Assembly: GCF_003010935.1 (NCBI RefSeq)
Contig: NZ_PGGN01000005.1
Coordinates: forward strand, 124,001 to 188,000
Direction: 5' to 3'
Origin: Phyllobacterium endophyticum
Lineage (GTDB): Bacteria > Pseudomonadota > Alphaproteobacteria > Rhizobiales > Rhizobiaceae
DNA length: 64,000 nt
In this document: positions 61,659 to 64,000 of the stretch, piece after piece
Layout: each line of letters begins with the position of its first letter
Numbering within the stretch: position 1 is the stretch's first letter
Notes under the pieces: generated by a model
Databases searched by the model: none
What the model saw: only the letters and a program-made list of their open reading frames with translations
Told to the model about the DNA's origin: nothing
Program-made: the position numbers and the translations under genes

Positions 61659-62477
61659 TCATGCTCCCGGCCTGCGATTTGGCCAATTGTGGGTCTCATC
61701 GCTGGCGTCACGGCACCAACGATAGAAGGCGTCGTAAAGTGTCATGCCTGCCTCGAGTTGTTCAAGGTCATCGGAGAAGATACGCGAGAGGCCAAGCGAC
61801 GCAGCCAATAGTCCCGCGGCTTCCGGAGCAAGGTCCGGGCGGGCAGTATCTGCGCCACGGACGATGGTGGCAAGCCGCGACAAGGGTGCGGACGAAAGCC
61901 CGAACTCTTCTATCATCACGTCGAACGTGCATAACTCGCCGCGATGACTCCAGAACACGTTCTCGACATCGAACGGCACGGCATTGAAGCGTTCTGCAAC
62001 GGCTTCAACCTCGGCAGGTGTCACAAACAGGAAAACCGCGGCCGGATCTACAAAACGGCGGATCAGCCAGGGACAGGCAATACGATCAATCTTCGGACGA
62101 GCACGAGTGACCCACATGGTTCGGCCTCTATGATCAAGTGGCGGCAAGAGCGAAACAGGCACCGCTTGTAGTCCTGCGTCGCGCCATGCCTCGTATCCAC
62201 CTTCCAGAACTTCAGCCGGAACACCATTATGGCGCAAGAGTGCGGCTGTTCCTTCGCTGAGTTTTTTACCCTTTTGACATATTACAATGGCTCGCTTGCC
62301 GCCGTATTGGGGGGCCCAAAGTGCCACGTCCTTGTGGGATCGACGATGTGAGCCAGGGATGAGCCGCGGATCCAGAGCAAAGTCTTCATCGATACGAACA
62401 TCGATGAGTTCAGGCGTGGTAGCTAGTCCGATCAACCGCGTTAACTTGTCGTGTGAAATGCTAGTCGTAGAAGACAT
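61659..62477 (-). CDS. chrB: Chromate resistance protein ChrB with N-terminal rhodanese domain
   Basis: 272 residues. Residues about 10-108 form a rhodanese domain with the loop Cys67 (VICQKGKKLSEG). From about 118 the ChrB C-terminal domain follows (MWVTRARPKIDRIACPWLIR, RFVDPAAVFLFVTPAEVEA, CTFDVMIEEFGLSSAPL). ChrB-type proteins assist or regulate chromate export. ATG 62477 has GGAAGGA upstream. Operon with chrA. The palindrome GTTGATATCAAC at 62706-62717 is a candidate control site shared with the divergent DUF899 gene. Confidence 0.92.
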   Translation of the reverse strand: MSSTTSISHDKLTRLIGLATTPELIDVRIDEDFALDPRLIPGSHRRSHKDVALWAPQYGGKRAIVICQKGKKLSEGTAALLRHNGVPAEVLEGGYEAWRDAGLQAVPVSLLPPLDHRGRTMWVTRARPKIDRIACPWLIRRFVDPAAVFLFVTPAEVEAVAERFNAVPFDVENVFWSHRGELCTFDVMIEEFGLSSAPLSRLATIVRGADTARPDLAPEAAGLLAASLGLSRIFSDDLEQLEAGMTLYDAFYRWCRDASDETHNWPNRRPGA

Positions 62478-62705
62478 GTCGCGTCCTTCCGTTGTTTTCG
62501 GTTTTCTGGACGCGATACTTGGGCTGACGCCTCGTGGGGAGATCGCAATCCCCATGCCGCCAGCTTGGCACGAATGCAGATTATGTCAAGCGGCTCGACC
62601 AAGCCGCCGGTCGCTCGCGACGCGGCGGCTCGGGTATGACGAGCCGGTTGCATTTCTTCCGCGAAAACAGCTGTCCAAAGTTCCAAGTTGCAAATTGTAT
62701 AATAA

Positions 62706-62717
62706 GTTGATATCAAC
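62706..62717. promoter_or_regulatory. 12-bp palindrome between chrB and the DUF899 gene
   Basis: GTTGATATCAAC is a perfect palindrome, flanked by AATAA on the left and (one base on) TTATT on the right, giving a TTGA-TATC-AA core in an AT-rich frame similar to ArsR/SmtB-type operators. The rest of the 298-base gap holds no convincing gene. Confidence 0.5.
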
Positions 62718-62775
62718 GTTATTTTAGGAGAACAGGCACCACGCAGGACATCGATAATTCTGAGAGGACGCTGTC

Positions 62776-63474
62776 ATGAGCACCACTGAATTGCTTACCC
62801 CCGCTGCGGAATTGGTCAAACGGAACGGGGTTCGTTTCCCCAATGAGAGCGAGGAGTATCGTCAGGCGCGGGATGCCCTTTTGGCAGAAGAGATCGAATT
62901 GAGGCGTCACATCGAGCGAGTCGCTCAGCAGCGCCGCGCTTTGCCGCCCGGGGGCAAAGTCGAAAAGGACTACCGCTTCGACAGCGAGACAGGTCCCGTT
63001 AGCTTCGCCGATATGTTCACCGGCAAACAGACGCTCGTAGCCTACAGCTATATGTTCGGTCCGCAGCGCAAGCGCCCCTGTCCTATGTGCACCTCGTTGC
63101 TGAGCGCTTGGGATGGCGAGGCACGCGACGTGGAGCAGCGTGTCGCCTTGGCGGTTATCGCACGATCTCCCATCGATCGGCTGATCGAATTCAAGAAGGA
63201 ACGCGGCTGGCACGGCCTTAAACTATACTCTGACGTGAGTGGCGATTATACCCGCGACTATGTGAGTGCAGATGACGAAGACGTCCCGGCTTATAATGTA
63301 TTCACCCGCCGCGACGGTACTATCCGTCATTTCTGGAGCGGAGAGATGGGGATGGAAACCGCCGACCCCGGACAGGACCCGCGAGGCGCGCCGGACCTCA
63401 TGCCACTCTGGACAATCCTTGATTCCACCCCGGAGGGTCGTGGAACGGACTGGTACCCGAAACTCGACTACTAG
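62776..63474 (+). CDS. DUF899 family thioredoxin-like protein
   Basis: 232 residues, family-typical: AAELVKRNGVRFPNESEEYR at the start, then DALLAEEIELRRHIERVAQQ RRALPPGG, and the thioredoxin-fold part LVAYSYMFGPQRKRPCPMCT where Cys-Pro-Met-Cys forms a CxxC pair at the position of a redox centre. YNVFTRRDGTIRHFWSGEMG near 175 is also conserved. Function unproven; redox or antioxidant roles are presumed. It diverges from chrBA with a palindrome between, so it may respond to the same oxidant. Confidence 0.9.
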   Translation: MSTTELLTPAAELVKRNGVRFPNESEEYRQARDALLAEEIELRRHIERVAQQRRALPPGGKVEKDYRFDSETGPVSFADMFTGKQTLVAYSYMFGPQRKRPCPMCTSLLSAWDGEARDVEQRVALAVIARSPIDRLIEFKKERGWHGLKLYSDVSGDYTRDYVSADDEDVPAYNVFTRRDGTIRHFWSGEMGMETADPGQDPRGAPDLMPLWTILDSTPEGRGTDWYPKLDY

Positions 63475-63501
63475 GACCATCGTTCAACATCTCAGGCACT
63501 G

Positions 63502-64000
63502 TCACTCGCCCGGCTTCCAATTTTCCATGATCTCGATTGTCTCGGCGGTCTCCACCTGCTGCGACAGGCGCTGCCCAAAGAATAGCTGCATGGCGTCATG
63601 TGCTTCGTCGGAGGAACTGCAAACCGCGTCGGTGACGATGATTACCCGATAGCCCACGTCTATCGCCCCCAATACGGACGACAGGACGCATACGTCGGTC
63701 TCTCCACCTGAAATGACGAGTGTATCCGCAGCCGCGCTCGTCAATAATCCGTGCAACTCTTGCGAATGCCACGGTGAATACACTCTTTTGTCGACAACAC
63801 GCGATGGGGGAACAAAACGTGCAAGTTGCGGCACGAGATCTACATCTTTCGCGTCCAGTTGATCAAGGGTCATGTGCGACCACCGCTTGTAATACCGACG
63901 CCAGCTGCCCCCTGCGGCGGCAGGATCATCAGCGGGGATAAACCGGGTAAAGATCGTGTCCGTGGGGCTAAAGGCAACGAGACGGCATACATTGGGAAGC
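63502..64000 (-). CDS. Isochorismatase-family cysteine hydrolase (5' end cut by window)
   Basis: The frame is open from base 64000 to the stop at 63502; about 165 C-terminal residues are present and the N-terminus lies outside. VISGGETDVCVLSSVLGAID contains the catalytic Cys, followed by GYRVIIVTDAVCSSSDEAHD. A Met at 63873 is internal, because the upstream residues (FSPTDTIFTRFIPADD, YYKRWSHMTLDQL) continue the fold. The family hydrolyses isochorismate, nicotinamide, N-carbamoyl compounds and similar. The first catalytic Asp is missing from view, so specificity cannot be judged. It converges with the DUF899 gene 27 bases away. Confidence 0.88.
   Translation of the reverse strand, partial: LPNVCRLVAFSPTDTIFTRFIPADDPAAAGGSWRRYYKRWSHMTLDQLDAKDVDLVPQLARFVPPSRVVDKRVYSPWHSQELHGLLTSAAADTLVISGGETDVCVLSSVLGAIDVGYRVIIVTDAVCSSSDEAHDAMQLFFGQRLSQQVETAETIEIMENWKPGE

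Noticed and set aside
62441..62716. Minus-strand frame of 91 codons upstream of and overlapping chrB
   Set aside because: Starts at the palindrome, overlaps the chrB start out of frame, and matches no family.

Overview
The window looks like an accessory, nutrient-uptake-rich stretch of an alphaproteobacterial genome, most likely order Hyphomicrobiales (Rhizobiaceae, Phyllobacteriaceae or Brucellaceae). The reasons are moderately high GC, the density of ABC and tripartite transporters with GntR, MarR and Lrp regulators, DUF930 and DUF6481 proteins, a single-domain FrcA-type sugar ATPase, and what appears to be an alphar14-family small RNA with three anti-Shine-Dalgarno loops (60118-60225). I see no tRNA, rRNA, insertion sequence, CRISPR array or replication origin, so it could belong to a chromosome or a large secondary replicon. 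The species cannot be fixed from the window.

Layout. (1) 1-3.1 kb: the end of a peptide-type ABC operon on the minus strand (FCD-GntR regulator, binding protein, truncated permease). (2) 3.2-7.2 kb: a divergent iron/small-anion-type ABC transporter (ATPase, binding protein, fused double permease). (3) 7.2-24.1 kb: an organic-acid catabolic island. It holds a GntR regulator, three MmgE/PrpD paralogues, an AbrB-type membrane protein, three decarboxylating-dehydrogenase paralogues (two of them tartrate-dehydrogenase-like), a PdxA-type dehydrogenase, a haloacetate-dehalogenase-type hydrolase, a complete TctABC transporter, an SDR and a pair of half-size CHR proteins. Copies of an ATTGTYRACAAT-type palindrome lie in its three main control regions, so it probably acts as one regulon. 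(4) 24.1-33.6 kb: a minus-strand peptide/opine-type system (fused double ATPase, MarR, SDR, FAD oxidase, binding protein, two permeases, second FAD oxidase).

(5) 33.7-46.6 kb: a MarR-GNAT fusion with a 19-bp palindrome, an FAD dehydrogenase, a PAS-GGDEF-EAL protein, an orphan HigA-like protein, an LMW-phosphatase-like protein with Ser in place of the catalytic Cys, an ABC exporter, DUF6481, a cold-shock gene with promoter and terminator, DUF763, a PPi-type phosphofructokinase and a tagatose-3-epimerase-like protein. (6) 46.8-55.1 kb: an Lrp regulator and polar amino-acid ABC transporter, DedA, and a divergent ribose/fructose-type sugar ABC transporter with an NAD-dependent sugar dehydrogenase/epimerase.

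(7) 55.1-64 kb: a TetR gene with two matching operators, a small unknown gene, a DUF930 protein, TerC, a formaldehyde-activating-enzyme homologue, the wreck of a chaperone-usher (spore coat U) pilus locus, an O6-methylguanine methyltransferase, the small RNA, a chrB-chrA chromate operon, a DUF899 protein and a truncated isochorismatase-family hydrolase.

The most interesting points are the three-promoter organic-acid regulon, the chimeric pilus remnant, the anti-SD small RNA, and enzyme relatives whose key residues are replaced (phosphatase-like Cys to Ser, Fae His to Met, SDR Ser/Tyr).
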